Counted from the first letter of the stretch, positions 45,103 through 53,441 are shown. The stretch is 64,000 bases of DNA from a bacterium 1xD8-48 (GCA_009917455.1 QZDS01000018.1:40172-104171), one strand, 5' to 3'. The notes: generated from the sequence alone by a model not told the origin. Numbers and translations: made by a program.

Positions 45103-45879
45103 GTGAAAATTCTGGTGTGTGTCAAACAGGTGCCGGATTCTGGAGAATCACAGGCAGCGCTGGATTCAAAGAGCCATACTCTGAGACGTGAAAAAATGCG
45201 GATGACGCTAAACCCGGTGGACGGCTGCTGTTTTGAAACGGCTTTGCGGATGAAAGAAAAGTATGGGGGAAGCGTCAGCCTTGTGTCTATGGGAAGACCG
45301 GAGACGGCAGATATGCTGCGTTCTCTTTCGGCAATTGGCGGGGATGCTTTTTATCTGATAAGCGATGCAAAGCTGGCCGGGGCGGATACCTATGCAACGG
45401 CCTTTGTACTTGGCAGAGTGGTTCAGTTCCTTGGCGGCTTTGATTTGATTCTATGCGGGGAACGGACTACCGACGGAGAAACCGGTCAGGTGGGGCCTTC
45501 TCTGGCGGCTATGTTGGAGTATAAGTTTGCAGGCGGCATTACGGAAATTGAGCTTCGGAAGGAGGAAGGAGGATATGCGGTGTGCTATACGGCGAAAGGG
45601 GTCTTGAAATATCCGCTTCCACTGGTAGCCACGGTGAAAAGAAACTGTGTGCTGCGCTATCCCACACTTACAGGTCTGCGCAGAGCGGACGGGAGAGAGA
45701 TACGCATATTGGATGTTTCTCTGCTTGGAGCAGATGTGGAGCCGCTTACACAGGTGATAGCTGTTGAGAGAAAGGAGGTTGGAAAAAGGTGGCCCGTCTG
45801 GTATCTGCCGGAGAAGGAAGGACTTAAAAGACTCCTGACGGAATCAGGGCTTGATGTCGCCATTGGAATGGATGAGTAA
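45103..45879 (+). CDS. etfB: Electron transfer flavoprotein, beta subunit
   Basis: 258 aa from a GTG at 45103 that follows AAGGAGG. It has the ETF alpha/beta fold with KILVCVKQVPDS, LNPVDGCCFETALRMKE and the CGERTTDGETGQVGP loop, which contacts the nucleotide. It forms a heterodimer with the EtfA encoded next. Together with the FAD dehydrogenase and Fe-S protein upstream it could link substrate oxidation to NAD+ and ferredoxin. Whether the beta-site cofactor is FAD (bifurcating type) or AMP cannot be settled by eye. Confidence 0.93.
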   Translation: MKILVCVKQVPDSGESQAALDSKSHTLRREKMRMTLNPVDGCCFETALRMKEKYGGSVSLVSMGRPETADMLRSLSAIGGDAFYLISDAKLAGADTYATAFVLGRVVQFLGGFDLILCGERTTDGETGQVGPSLAAMLEYKFAGGITEIELRKEEGGYAVCYTAKGVLKYPLPLVATVKRNCVLRYPTLTGLRRADGREIRILDVSLLGADVEPLTQVIAVERKEVGKRWPVWYLPEKEGLKRLLTESGLDVAIGMDE

Positions 45880-46801
45880 GGAATGGATGATTATAAAATT
45901 TCCCGATACGCAATGGGAGGAATACCGGGAGCTGTTGCTAAAGGCATATGACAGATGCCCGCACGCTATGACGCTCACACCGGTAATCCTGACGGACGGA
46001 ACAGAGGGTGAAGCTGTTTTGAGCAACTCTGTTCTGAGCAAAGCAGCTTTGGACAACTATGCTTTGGATAACGCCGTTTCAGATACATTCAGAGAGGCGT
46101 TTCCGGGTATTGGAAAAGCGGAGGTAATTGCGAGCCCGCTTTCGGGACGATATGATGTTACATTACTTGGAGCGCTGTTCGAGGAATTTTTAAGAGAACG
46201 GGAACCGTCTGTGGCATTGTTTCCGGCTGCGGGGACGGGAAAGCAGACTGCCGCATGGCTGGCGGGAAGAATGGGCCTTGGTCTGACAGCCGACCTTACG
46301 GATTTTTATATGGATAAAGAGGAACGGCTGCATCAAATCAGGATGGCTTATGGGGGAAGTCTTCAGGCGGAAATTATAAGCCGCAGCAGGATTCAGATGG
46401 CTACGGTGAAGGTGGAGGGAAAATCCCCTTCCGTGGTAATCGCCGGAGGCTTGGGAGCAGGAAAGGAAGGCTTTCGGCTTTTGCGTGAGCTGGCAGAAAT
46501 TTCAGGCGGACAGTTAGGCGCCACCAGAGCGGCAGTGGACGCCGGCCTCGCACCCTTTGAATGTCAAATCGGGCAAAGCGGAAGTTACGTCAAACCGGCA
46601 TATTATCTTGCATTTGGGATTTCGGGAGCCGTGCAGCATCTTGCAGGCATGAAAGACAGTGGTATTATCATTGCAGTTAATACCGACAGAAAGGCGCCGA
46701 TTTTCCAGCATGCCGATTACGCGGTATGCGGGGACGTGTGCGGAACGGCACAGGAAATAATAAAATTGCTTGCCCGAAAAGGTGTAAAGGAGAATCAGTA
46801 A
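45872..46801 (+). CDS. etfA: Electron transfer flavoprotein, alpha subunit
   Basis: 309 aa from an ATG at 45872 that overlaps the etfB stop; an ATG at 45887 is the alternative. The C-terminal FAD domain is clear: VIAGGLGAGKEGF, GQSGSYVKPAYYLAFGISG and HADYAVCGD. No N-terminal ferredoxin domain is present, unlike some caffeyl-CoA- or lactate-linked Etfs. It is the electron acceptor partner for the dehydrogenase encoded upstream. Confidence 0.93.
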   Translation: MSKEWMIIKFPDTQWEEYRELLLKAYDRCPHAMTLTPVILTDGTEGEAVLSNSVLSKAALDNYALDNAVSDTFREAFPGIGKAEVIASPLSGRYDVTLLGALFEEFLREREPSVALFPAAGTGKQTAAWLAGRMGLGLTADLTDFYMDKEERLHQIRMAYGGSLQAEIISRSRIQMATVKVEGKSPSVVIAGGLGAGKEGFRLLRELAEISGGQLGATRAAVDAGLAPFECQIGQSGSYVKPAYYLAFGISGAVQHLAGMKDSGIIIAVNTDRKAPIFQHADYAVCGDVCGTAQEIIKLLARKGVKENQ

Positions 46802-46850
46802 AGGAACCAGTGTCAGGAAAAATAATCTATAATGAAAGGAATACGAAAAT

Positions 46851-47663
46851 ATGAATTATAAGAAAACCTATAAGCCTGCCAAAGGATATACAAAATTGTG
46901 CGTTAAGGAAGAATGTTCCCTGAACATGCTGGAATTTGGCATGATTGAGCTGGGAGATAAAGAAGAACTGACCTTTGAGACCGGAGAAAATGAGACAGCC
47001 TTTATTATCCTTTCCGGCAAGGCGGATTTTGCCTTTGATAATATTAAGTGGGAGGGAATCGGAAAGCGGAGAAGCGTTTTTGAGGGAAGGGCTGAGACTG
47101 TATATGTGCCGAGGCGTCAATCCGTGAGAATAACCTGTGTGTGGAATGTTAAAATTGCCGTATGCCAGACCGAAGTAATGGAAGACACACAGCCACAGCT
47201 TATTCGGGCACAGGACGTCCGGGTGGCGATGCTCGGGGTTAAGCCCTGGGAGAGGGAAACGCACTTTATTATGGAAACAGGCTGTAACGCCCGGAGACTG
47301 TGTATTGGCGAAGCTTTTGTGACGCCAGGCAACTGGGCCGGTTTCCCGCCTCATAAGCATGATGTGGACAATATGCCCGGGGAGGGAATTCTGGAAGAAA
47401 TTTATTATTTCCTCTTTGAGCCAAAGCAGGGATTTGCTATACAGCGCCTGTATACAAAGGATGGAGAGATTGACGAAACCTACACGGTGAAGCAGGATGA
47501 ACTGGTGGAATTTCCCAAAGGATATCACACAACGGTGGGAGCGCCGGGCTACCAGACCTATTTCCTGTGGCTCATGGCAGGAGAGCATCAGGGATTTTTC
47601 CGCTCCAACGACCCTGACCATGACTGGGTGAGTACGGTGGAGAAAATAATTAAAAATAATTAA
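46851..47663 (+). CDS. IolB-family isomerase (5-deoxy-glucuronate isomerase-like)
   Basis: 270 aa, a double cupin. The metal-binding PPHKHD motif and the following EEIYYFLFEPKQGFAIQRLY match IolB, which isomerises 5-deoxy-D-glucuronate in inositol breakdown. Other iol genes (iolD, iolE) are absent. With an IolC-like PfkB kinase and an IolJ-like aldolase in the same operon, it may act on a sugar acid or deoxysugar other than the inositol intermediate. That is inference. Confidence 0.85.
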   Translation: MNYKKTYKPAKGYTKLCVKEECSLNMLEFGMIELGDKEELTFETGENETAFIILSGKADFAFDNIKWEGIGKRRSVFEGRAETVYVPRRQSVRITCVWNVKIAVCQTEVMEDTQPQLIRAQDVRVAMLGVKPWERETHFIMETGCNARRLCIGEAFVTPGNWAGFPPHKHDVDNMPGEGILEEIYYFLFEPKQGFAIQRLYTKDGEIDETYTVKQDELVEFPKGYHTTVGAPGYQTYFLWLMAGEHQGFFRSNDPDHDWVSTVEKIIKNN

Positions 47664-47677
47664 CAGAACGTTTTCGG

Positions 47678-47716
47678 TATTGCGGCGTGCGGACAAGGTC
47701 TGTGTGCCGCAATAGC
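47678..47716. other. Inverted repeat after the IolB-like gene
   Basis: TATTGCGGC and GCCGCAATA flank a loop of about 20 nt. No T-run follows. It may be a weak terminator or mRNA end. Confidence 0.4.
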
Positions 47717-47728
47717 GCGTTAGGGGAA

Positions 47729-47757
47729 AATTGCTTTTAAGGGGAAAGGGTGATAAA
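47729..47757 (+). promoter_or_regulatory. Promoter of the Gfo/Idh/MocA gene
   Basis: TTGCTT at 47729-47734, a 17-nt spacer and TAAAAT at 47752-47757. It would give this gene separate expression from the operon before it. Confidence 0.55.
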
Positions 47758-47801
47758 ATAAAAATCAGGTAATGTGAAACGAGAACAGGAGGATACTACT
47801 T

Positions 47802-48899
47802 ATGGACAAAAAACAATTACGTGCAGGGGTCATCGGCTGTGGCGCTATCAGCGACATTTATCTGAAAAACATGATAAATGAGTTTGACAATCTGGAGGTG
47901 GTATCCTGCGCCGCGCGGCATCTTGAGAGTGCGCAGAAAAAAGCGCAGCAGTACGGTATTAAAGGCTGTACGGTGGACGAACTTCTGGCGGACGAGAGCA
48001 TTGACATGGCGGTGATTCTGACGCCTGCGCCCACCCATTACGAACTGATTAAAAAAGCGTTGGAAGCCGGGAAGCACGTCTATACGGAAAAGACAATCAC
48101 CATTACGCCGGAAACGGCAAAGGAACTTTTGGAGCTGGCGGATGCAAAAGGGCTTTATCTTGGATCTGCGCCGGATACTTTTCTGGGGGCATCCTGGCAG
48201 ACTGCCAGAAAGCTGATTGACGAGGGCACATTGGGAGAAATCACCTCTTTCCAAATCAGCGCCAACCGGGATTTGGACCTGCTGACAAGTATGTTCGGTT
48301 TCCTGCGGATGCCCGGAGGGGGAATCTGCTATGATTACGGCGTGTATTACCTGACCGCATTGGTAAGCCTTCTGGGGCCTGCGGCACGGGTATCGGCCAT
48401 TGTGAAAAATCCGAAGCCTGTGAGGGTGAACATCATGCCCCAGTCCCCGGAATATGGAAAAGAATTTTCCTATCCCAATGAAAGTCAGGTGGCGGCTGTG
48501 CTGGAGCTGGAAAGCGGAGTTACAGGCAACTTTGCATTAAACGGCGACAGCGTGATTGCCGACCAGGCGCAGTTCCTTATTTATGGAACGAAAGGAATTT
48601 TAAAGCTCACCGACCCCAATCAGTTTGGCGGGAAAAATATGCTTCTGGCAAACAGCTACGATTTTGCCAATCCGCCGGTATGGACGGAGGTGGAAAACGT
48701 ATTTGCCCATGCGGAAAACAGCCGTGGAATCGGACCTTCCGAGATGGCGGCGGCTATTTTAAGCGGCGACAAGAACAGGGCAAGCAAAGAGATGGCGTAT
48801 CATGTGCTGGATATCATAGATAAAATGATGGTAAGCAGCGAAAGCGGAAGGTTTGAGGCGGTGGATTCCACATGTGAGAAGCCGAAGCCGTTGGCGTAA
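47802..48899 (+). CDS. Gfo/Idh/MocA-family oxidoreductase
   Basis: 365 aa. The N-terminal Rossmann domain (GVIGCGAISDIYLKNM) binds NAD(P). The EKTITITPETAKELLELA block carries the conserved family Lys (EK-T/P motif; here EKT). The C-terminal domain has GGGICYDYGVYYLTAL. Members include inositol dehydrogenases and NAD-dependent glycosidases (GH109). Adjacent to the catabolic operon, it probably oxidises the same sugar or an anomeric form. AGGAGG precedes the start. Confidence 0.87.
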   Translation: MDKKQLRAGVIGCGAISDIYLKNMINEFDNLEVVSCAARHLESAQKKAQQYGIKGCTVDELLADESIDMAVILTPAPTHYELIKKALEAGKHVYTEKTITITPETAKELLELADAKGLYLGSAPDTFLGASWQTARKLIDEGTLGEITSFQISANRDLDLLTSMFGFLRMPGGGICYDYGVYYLTALVSLLGPAARVSAIVKNPKPVRVNIMPQSPEYGKEFSYPNESQVAAVLELESGVTGNFALNGDSVIADQAQFLIYGTKGILKLTDPNQFGGKNMLLANSYDFANPPVWTEVENVFAHAENSRGIGPSEMAAAILSGDKNRASKEMAYHVLDIIDKMMVSSESGRFEAVDSTCEKPKPLA

Positions 48900-48962
48900 T
48901 TGAATAGAATGGGAAAAGGGAACGGCTGCAAGCAGCATTAAAAAAGAAACCGGGGTAACAGT

Positions 48963-50102
48963 ATGGATGGAGCAAAACCGTTTACAATTATGATGAGGGA
49001 CACCGAAGTCATGCGGGTGGATTTTGACGCTTTGCAGTATGAAGTGCTTTGCGAAAAATATCTGCCCTACCCCCTTCAGGGCAGGCTTCGGGAAATACCG
49101 AAGCCATCGGAAATCAAAACCGCATACGACATGACGCAGATGGTGGTTGCCGCCCGGAAAAACGAGGAAGCGGTGGTAAGCTTTCTGGCAAACAGGGTGC
49201 TGCTCCTTAGCCGTGCCAATGCAAAATGGATTTATAATCTCTGCCATTTTGAACAGGCAGGCACAGACGAACAGAAGGTGAAAATCGCCATGGCCTGCCG
49301 GGCAGTATCGGTGCTGGACGCTTACTGGCTTAAGTTTGACGACGACAAGGGTCTGCTGTGGAAAGCGGTTGATGTGAAGCGAAATCCCCTCAACGAGATT
49401 ATTGCCCAAGTGGCTCTGCACGGGAAATCACTGACCCTTCAGGGCTCTTTAGTCACGCCGGAGCTGACCACAAACGGCGCTTATGCCAAGGCGTGGAGAA
49501 GGCATTCCGATAATTTTTTGTGGCTGTATAAGCTGGGAGCAAACGGAAATACGGAATCCCGGATAGAGGTGATGTGCTCCAATCTGCTGGACAAGATGAA
49601 TGTGGAGCATGTGCATTACGAGGCCGGGGAGGACGAGGGGAAATATGTCTGCATGTGTCCCTGTATGACTACGGAGAAAAAGTCGGTTCTTACCGGAATG
49701 GAGTTTATTTCATGGTGCAATGTAAACGGAATCGATGCAGACCGGAGAATGTTTGAGACAGACGGCGAGAGCATTTATAAAATGTGGATAGTGGATTTTT
49801 TAATCAGCAACCGCGACAGGCACGGCCAGAACTGGGGATTTTATTACGATACGGAAACCATGGAGATTTTGGGCTGTCATCCTCTGTTTGACCATAACAA
49901 TGCCTTTGACATTGATTATATGAAGGATATGGACGCGCCCTATCAGTTTGATAATATGACAATCCGTCAGGCGGCTGTAAAGGCGATGCAGAAGGTAGAT
50001 TTCCATTTCACGGCGCCGATTACGCGGGCGGATTTTATTACGGAGAGGCAGTACCGGAGCTTTCGAAAACGGGCGGAATATCTGGGGCTTAAAATGGAGT
50101 GA
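48963..50102 (+). CDS. Solitary HipA-like Ser/Thr kinase
   Basis: 379 aa. The C-terminal half resembles the HipA/CtkA kinase fold: WLYKLGANGN near the nucleotide site, catalytic Asp285 in SNRDRHGQN, and the metal-binding Asp310 in FDHNNAF. The N-terminal 150 residues are not recognisable HipA N-subdomain sequence. There is no HipB-type antitoxin gene on either side, so it is not a classical hipBA module. The ribosome site is weak (GGGGTAACAG). Role unknown; a protein kinase of accessory nature is inferred. Confidence 0.75.
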   Translation: MDGAKPFTIMMRDTEVMRVDFDALQYEVLCEKYLPYPLQGRLREIPKPSEIKTAYDMTQMVVAARKNEEAVVSFLANRVLLLSRANAKWIYNLCHFEQAGTDEQKVKIAMACRAVSVLDAYWLKFDDDKGLLWKAVDVKRNPLNEIIAQVALHGKSLTLQGSLVTPELTTNGAYAKAWRRHSDNFLWLYKLGANGNTESRIEVMCSNLLDKMNVEHVHYEAGEDEGKYVCMCPCMTTEKKSVLTGMEFISWCNVNGIDADRRMFETDGESIYKMWIVDFLISNRDRHGQNWGFYYDTETMEILGCHPLFDHNNAFDIDYMKDMDAPYQFDNMTIRQAAVKAMQKVDFHFTAPITRADFITERQYRSFRKRAEYLGLKME

Positions 50103-50613
50103 GGACGCAGGTTCAACGGGGATAGCCGGCTATTCCTATCTGGCAGGCGACGGAACGAATAAATACGTCTTGAAGCAGATACATCACGAGCCCTGCGATT
50201 ACTATCAGTTTGGAAACAAGATTGAAGTCGAAATAAACGATTATAAGAGGCTTAAGGAAATTGGGATTAAAATTCCGGCAATGCTTGACGTCGATATGGA
50301 AAATGAGCGCATTCTGAAAGAATTTATCGAGGGCGATACTATTTATGAGTTGGTTTTGCAGGATAAAATGAAATCCGCTTATACTGACCAACTGCATGAT
50401 ATGTGCGCTTTGCTGTACGCCGCCAGTTTGAATATAGATTATTTTCCAACCAATTTTGTGGTACAAGATGGAGAGGTTTTCTATATTGATTTTGAGTGCA
50501 ACGAATATATGGAGGAATGGGATTTTGAAAACTGGGGCGTTAAATACTGGTCAAAAACGCCTGAATTTTTGCAATATGTAAAAGAGCATGCGTCTGAAGG
50601 CGCTGAGGGGTAA
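50101..50613 (+). pseudogene. 5'-truncated phosphotransferase/kinase-like gene
   Basis: The open frame reads from directly at the HipA-like stop. It includes a glycine-loop-like GSTGIAGYSY and YVLKQIHHEPCDYYQF before the first possible start (TTG at 50170). No ATG or GTG lies upstream in frame back to at least 50041, and there is no ribosome site. The rest (KEFIEGDTIYELV; YIDFECNEY) resembles the aminoglycoside-phosphotransferase/RIO-like kinase fold. A catalytic loop is poorly visible. It appears to have lost its start by fusion at the 3' end of the HipA-like gene. Confidence 0.6.
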
Positions 50614-50619
50614 GAAAAA

Positions 50620-51225
50620 ATGTGCGGACGTTTTTATATAGATGATGAGACGGCAAGGGAAATTGAAAAAATAGCGAGGAAAATAGACGACAAAACTGCC
50701 GGGCGGGGAGACGTGCACCCTTCGGATTTGGCGCTGGTCTTAAAGACGGCCGACGGCAAAATGGTATCGCAGATATTAAAATGGGGCTATGAATCTCCCC
50801 AAAGGCGGGGAGTGATTTTTAACGCCAGAGCAGAGACGGTTCGGGAGCGGCCCATGTTCCGCTATGACTACGAAGCCCGCAGATGTATCATACCGGCCCG
50901 GAAGTTTTACGAGTGGAAGAAGCCGGAAAGCGGGCAAAAGAGGCGGAAAGAAAAATATGATTTCTTTGCAGAAGGGGAAATTCTGTTCATGGCGGGTATT
51001 TATCATAAGGATTTGGAGGGAGACAGATTTGCGGTTTTAACCAGAGCGGCGGCGGGCTGTATGTCGGAAATTCATGACAGAATGCCGCTGCTTCTGACAG
51101 GCGGTGATATTGAAAAATGGCTGTTTTCGCGGGATGAGGCCGACAGGCTTCTTTCCAGTTCCTTTGACAGACTGCAAAGGAGGAGAAGCGGCGGAGAGGA
51201 ATACAGACAGCTCAGTTTGTTTTGA
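50620..51225 (+). CDS. SOS response-associated peptidase family (YedK/HMCES)
   Basis: 201 aa. Cys2 is the catalytic nucleophile that forms a covalent DNA-protein crosslink at abasic sites in single-stranded DNA. NARAETV, the RCIIPARKFYEWKK block and the catalytic His in IHDRMP are all present. It protects stalled forks. GAGGGG stands before the ATG. The neighbouring nuclease gene suggests a DNA-handling patch but no functional link is proven. Confidence 0.93.
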   Translation: MCGRFYIDDETAREIEKIARKIDDKTAGRGDVHPSDLALVLKTADGKMVSQILKWGYESPQRRGVIFNARAETVRERPMFRYDYEARRCIIPARKFYEWKKPESGQKRRKEKYDFFAEGEILFMAGIYHKDLEGDRFAVLTRAAAGCMSEIHDRMPLLLTGGDIEKWLFSRDEADRLLSSSFDRLQRRRSGGEEYRQLSLF

Positions 51226-51243
51226 GCAGGAAAAGAACTTTAT

Positions 51244-52533
51244 ATGAAAAAACTACAATGGAAGTTTAAGGAAAGAAAAATAAAAACGGCTGCCGCTATA
51301 TTGATTCTTTTATTGAGCGGTCTGTTGCTTGGCGGATGCAGCGGGCAGGAGGAGAGCACAGGTACGCAGGCACCGATTTCCTCCGGTGGCAGCGAGGACA
51401 GTGAGTATAATGGAAACACCGGAAAGGCTGTATCGGACAATCCTTCCCCGCAGCAGGAGAATATGTCTGAGAATCATGCGGAAGAAAACGTATCCGCACA
51501 GGCGAAGGCGTTTGAGGAAAATCCGGGGGCGGAAGGGGAAGCGGCACAGGAAGCTTCAGGGATCAACAGGGAGGCGTCCGGCGAAGAAGAGGGAGATGTC
51601 GTCGAGATACCGGCATATTCCGGGCAGGCTTATGTGGAGGTAAACGGGAATATCCCATATTTTGAGGACGGAGAACTTTCGGCGGAGTCTTACGAATATT
51701 ATTCGGAATTGGATTTGCTGGGAAGATGCGGCGTATGCGTGGCAAGCATTGGCCGGGATATTATGCCGACAGAGAAGCGGGGAGAGATAGGCGGCGTGAG
51801 GCCGTCGGGCTGGCATACCGTAAAATATCCGGAAATTATTGATGGAAATTATCTCTATAACCGCTGTCATCTGATTGGCTACCAGCTGGCAGGAGAGAAT
51901 GCCAATACAAAGAATCTGATTACCGGCACGCGTTACATGAATACGGAGGGAATGCTTCCTTTTGAAAATATGGTTGCGGATTATGTCAGGGAAACCGGCA
52001 ATCATGTTATGTACCGGGTAACGCCGGTATTTGAGGGAGACAACCTGCTTTCCGACGGCGTTTTGATGGAGGCAAAGTCTGTTGAGGACAACGGGGCAGG
52101 AGTGCTGTTCAATGTATTCTGCTATAATGTGCAGCCGGGAATTATTATTAATTATGAAAACGGCGAAAGCATGGCGGACGGCTCATCTCCGGCGGAGAAG
52201 ATAAAACAGACGGTACAGGAGAGAAAACCGGAAGAAGAGTCAGCCACGGCAGCAGGAAAGACGGAAACAGAGCAGCCGGCAATGCCGGAGTCCGCAGCTA
52301 CAGCGGAGCCGGAAATGTCGGAACTGGAAGATATGCCGGCTGCTGAAACCGGGGCATATGCCGTCAATGACAGAAACGGAAAGATACATAAGACAGGCCA
52401 GTGTCCGGCGACGGGGGATGGGGAACACGCCATGAAATCCCCGGTATATTTTGGTACTTATGAAGAAGCGGAGGCATACTCCTTTTCCATTGCGCCAAAG
52501 CAGGACAAGAGGAAATGCGGAAACTGCTGGTAA
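51244..52533 (+). CDS. Secreted DNA-entry-type nuclease lipoprotein (EndA/NucA-like)
   Basis: 429 aa. The lipobox LGGC has Cys32. An acidic disordered linker runs to about 115. The DNA/RNA non-specific endonuclease domain (about 125-310) has YNRCHLIGYQLAGENANTKN, where the family's DRGH-type His general base lies, and the metal-binding Asn further on. A second low-complexity linker (about 310-380) precedes a small C-terminal domain with HKTGQCP and KCGNCW, an Ada-like cysteine/metal-binding module seen in surface nucleases. It acts on extracellular DNA, for nutrition or competence. Confidence 0.9.
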   Translation: MKKLQWKFKERKIKTAAAILILLLSGLLLGGCSGQEESTGTQAPISSGGSEDSEYNGNTGKAVSDNPSPQQENMSENHAEENVSAQAKAFEENPGAEGEAAQEASGINREASGEEEGDVVEIPAYSGQAYVEVNGNIPYFEDGELSAESYEYYSELDLLGRCGVCVASIGRDIMPTEKRGEIGGVRPSGWHTVKYPEIIDGNYLYNRCHLIGYQLAGENANTKNLITGTRYMNTEGMLPFENMVADYVRETGNHVMYRVTPVFEGDNLLSDGVLMEAKSVEDNGAGVLFNVFCYNVQPGIIINYENGESMADGSSPAEKIKQTVQERKPEEESATAAGKTETEQPAMPESAATAEPEMSELEDMPAAETGAYAVNDRNGKIHKTGQCPATGDGEHAMKSPVYFGTYEEAEAYSFSIAPKQDKRKCGNCW

Positions 52534-52594
52534 AGCCGCGTAGCGGCATATCTTATGCCGCAGAGAGTAAAAACAGAAAAGCATTACAAGGTCC

Positions 52595-52915
52595 TTTGGG
52601 CTGACCCCTTCCTTTATGATGACGGTGGGGCTTATTTTCGGCTTTCTTGCTCTGGGAAGGCCGGAATTTATCATGAGCATTTACACGGGCAAGCCGGAAA
52701 TTCAGCAGATTGGCACGGGCATGCTGATAATTTACAGCGCGCCGTTCCTTCTGGTATTTGCCCTTTGCTATGTGGATGAGCCGGTGCGGTATGTGATTAT
52801 GCAGTTCCAGATGTATTCCGGCAAATGGATTAAGCCGGTTTCTGGTGAGGAACGCAGGACGATTGAGGATTTTCGGAGGGAACATGGAATTCGTATACAA
52901 AAAAGGGACAGTTGA
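52595..52915 (+). pseudogene. C-terminal remnant of a MATE-family efflux protein
   Basis: The frame reads GLTPSFMMTVGLIFGF, then two hydrophobic segments and a DEPVRYVIMQF / SGKWIKPV tail. That is how many Clostridia MATE transporters end. Only about 100 residues are left of the usual 450 and no N-terminal half is present. The end overlaps the following acetyltransferase gene. It is a decayed fragment. Confidence 0.5.
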
Positions 52916-53348
52916 GGATATTGATTTGCTGACGGAAACACGGATTGAAGTACTGCGGGCGGCCAACGGGTTTTCTGACGATGAGGATATGAGTGAGGTC
53001 AGGGAGCAGTCTTACCGTTATTATCAAAAGGCTCTCTGTGACGGAACGCATATCGCGTATCTGGTGTTTGAGAAAAACCGCTTTGCCGGTGCGGGAGGCG
53101 TCAGTTTTTATCAGGTAATGCCCACTTACCATAATCCGGGCGGGAAAAAGGCTTATATTATGAACATGTATACCCGGCCGGAGTACAGGAGAATGGGAAT
53201 TGCATATAAAACACTGGATTTGCTGATCGGGGAGGCAAAGAATGCGGGGATTACGGCGATTTCTCTGGAGGCAACGGATATGGGGCGGCCGCTGTATGAT
53301 AGATACGGGTTTATCAAAATGAGCGCCGAAATGGAATTGCCGGGATAA
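52884..53348 (+). CDS. GNAT-family N-acetyltransferase
   Basis: 154 aa from the ATG at 52884, which follows CGGAGGG. The GNAT core is visible: YIMNMYTRPEYRRMGIAYKTL holds the acetyl-CoA pyrophosphate loop (R/Q-x-x-G-x-A) and ISLEATDMGRPLYDRYGF is the C-terminal motif. Substrate unknown. The gene begins inside the end of the MATE remnant. Confidence 0.88.
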   Translation: MEFVYKKGTVEDIDLLTETRIEVLRAANGFSDDEDMSEVREQSYRYYQKALCDGTHIAYLVFEKNRFAGAGGVSFYQVMPTYHNPGGKKAYIMNMYTRPEYRRMGIAYKTLDLLIGEAKNAGITAISLEATDMGRPLYDRYGFIKMSAEMELPG

Positions 53349-53441
53349 GAAGAGCGGAACAAGTTTGAAACAAAGAAGTAGAGGTTACCCGGGAACAATA
53401 GGATTTAAGATATTGCTATGTGGTTTGCAGGAGGGAGTGGG

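Noticed and set aside
43860..45125. 421-codon open frame on the minus strand opposite the FGGY kinase and the start of etfB
   Set aside because: It lies opposite an unmistakable FGGY kinase, has no recognisable domain, has no ribosome site, and its composition (many Arg, His, Ser, Leu) is that of an antisense shadow.
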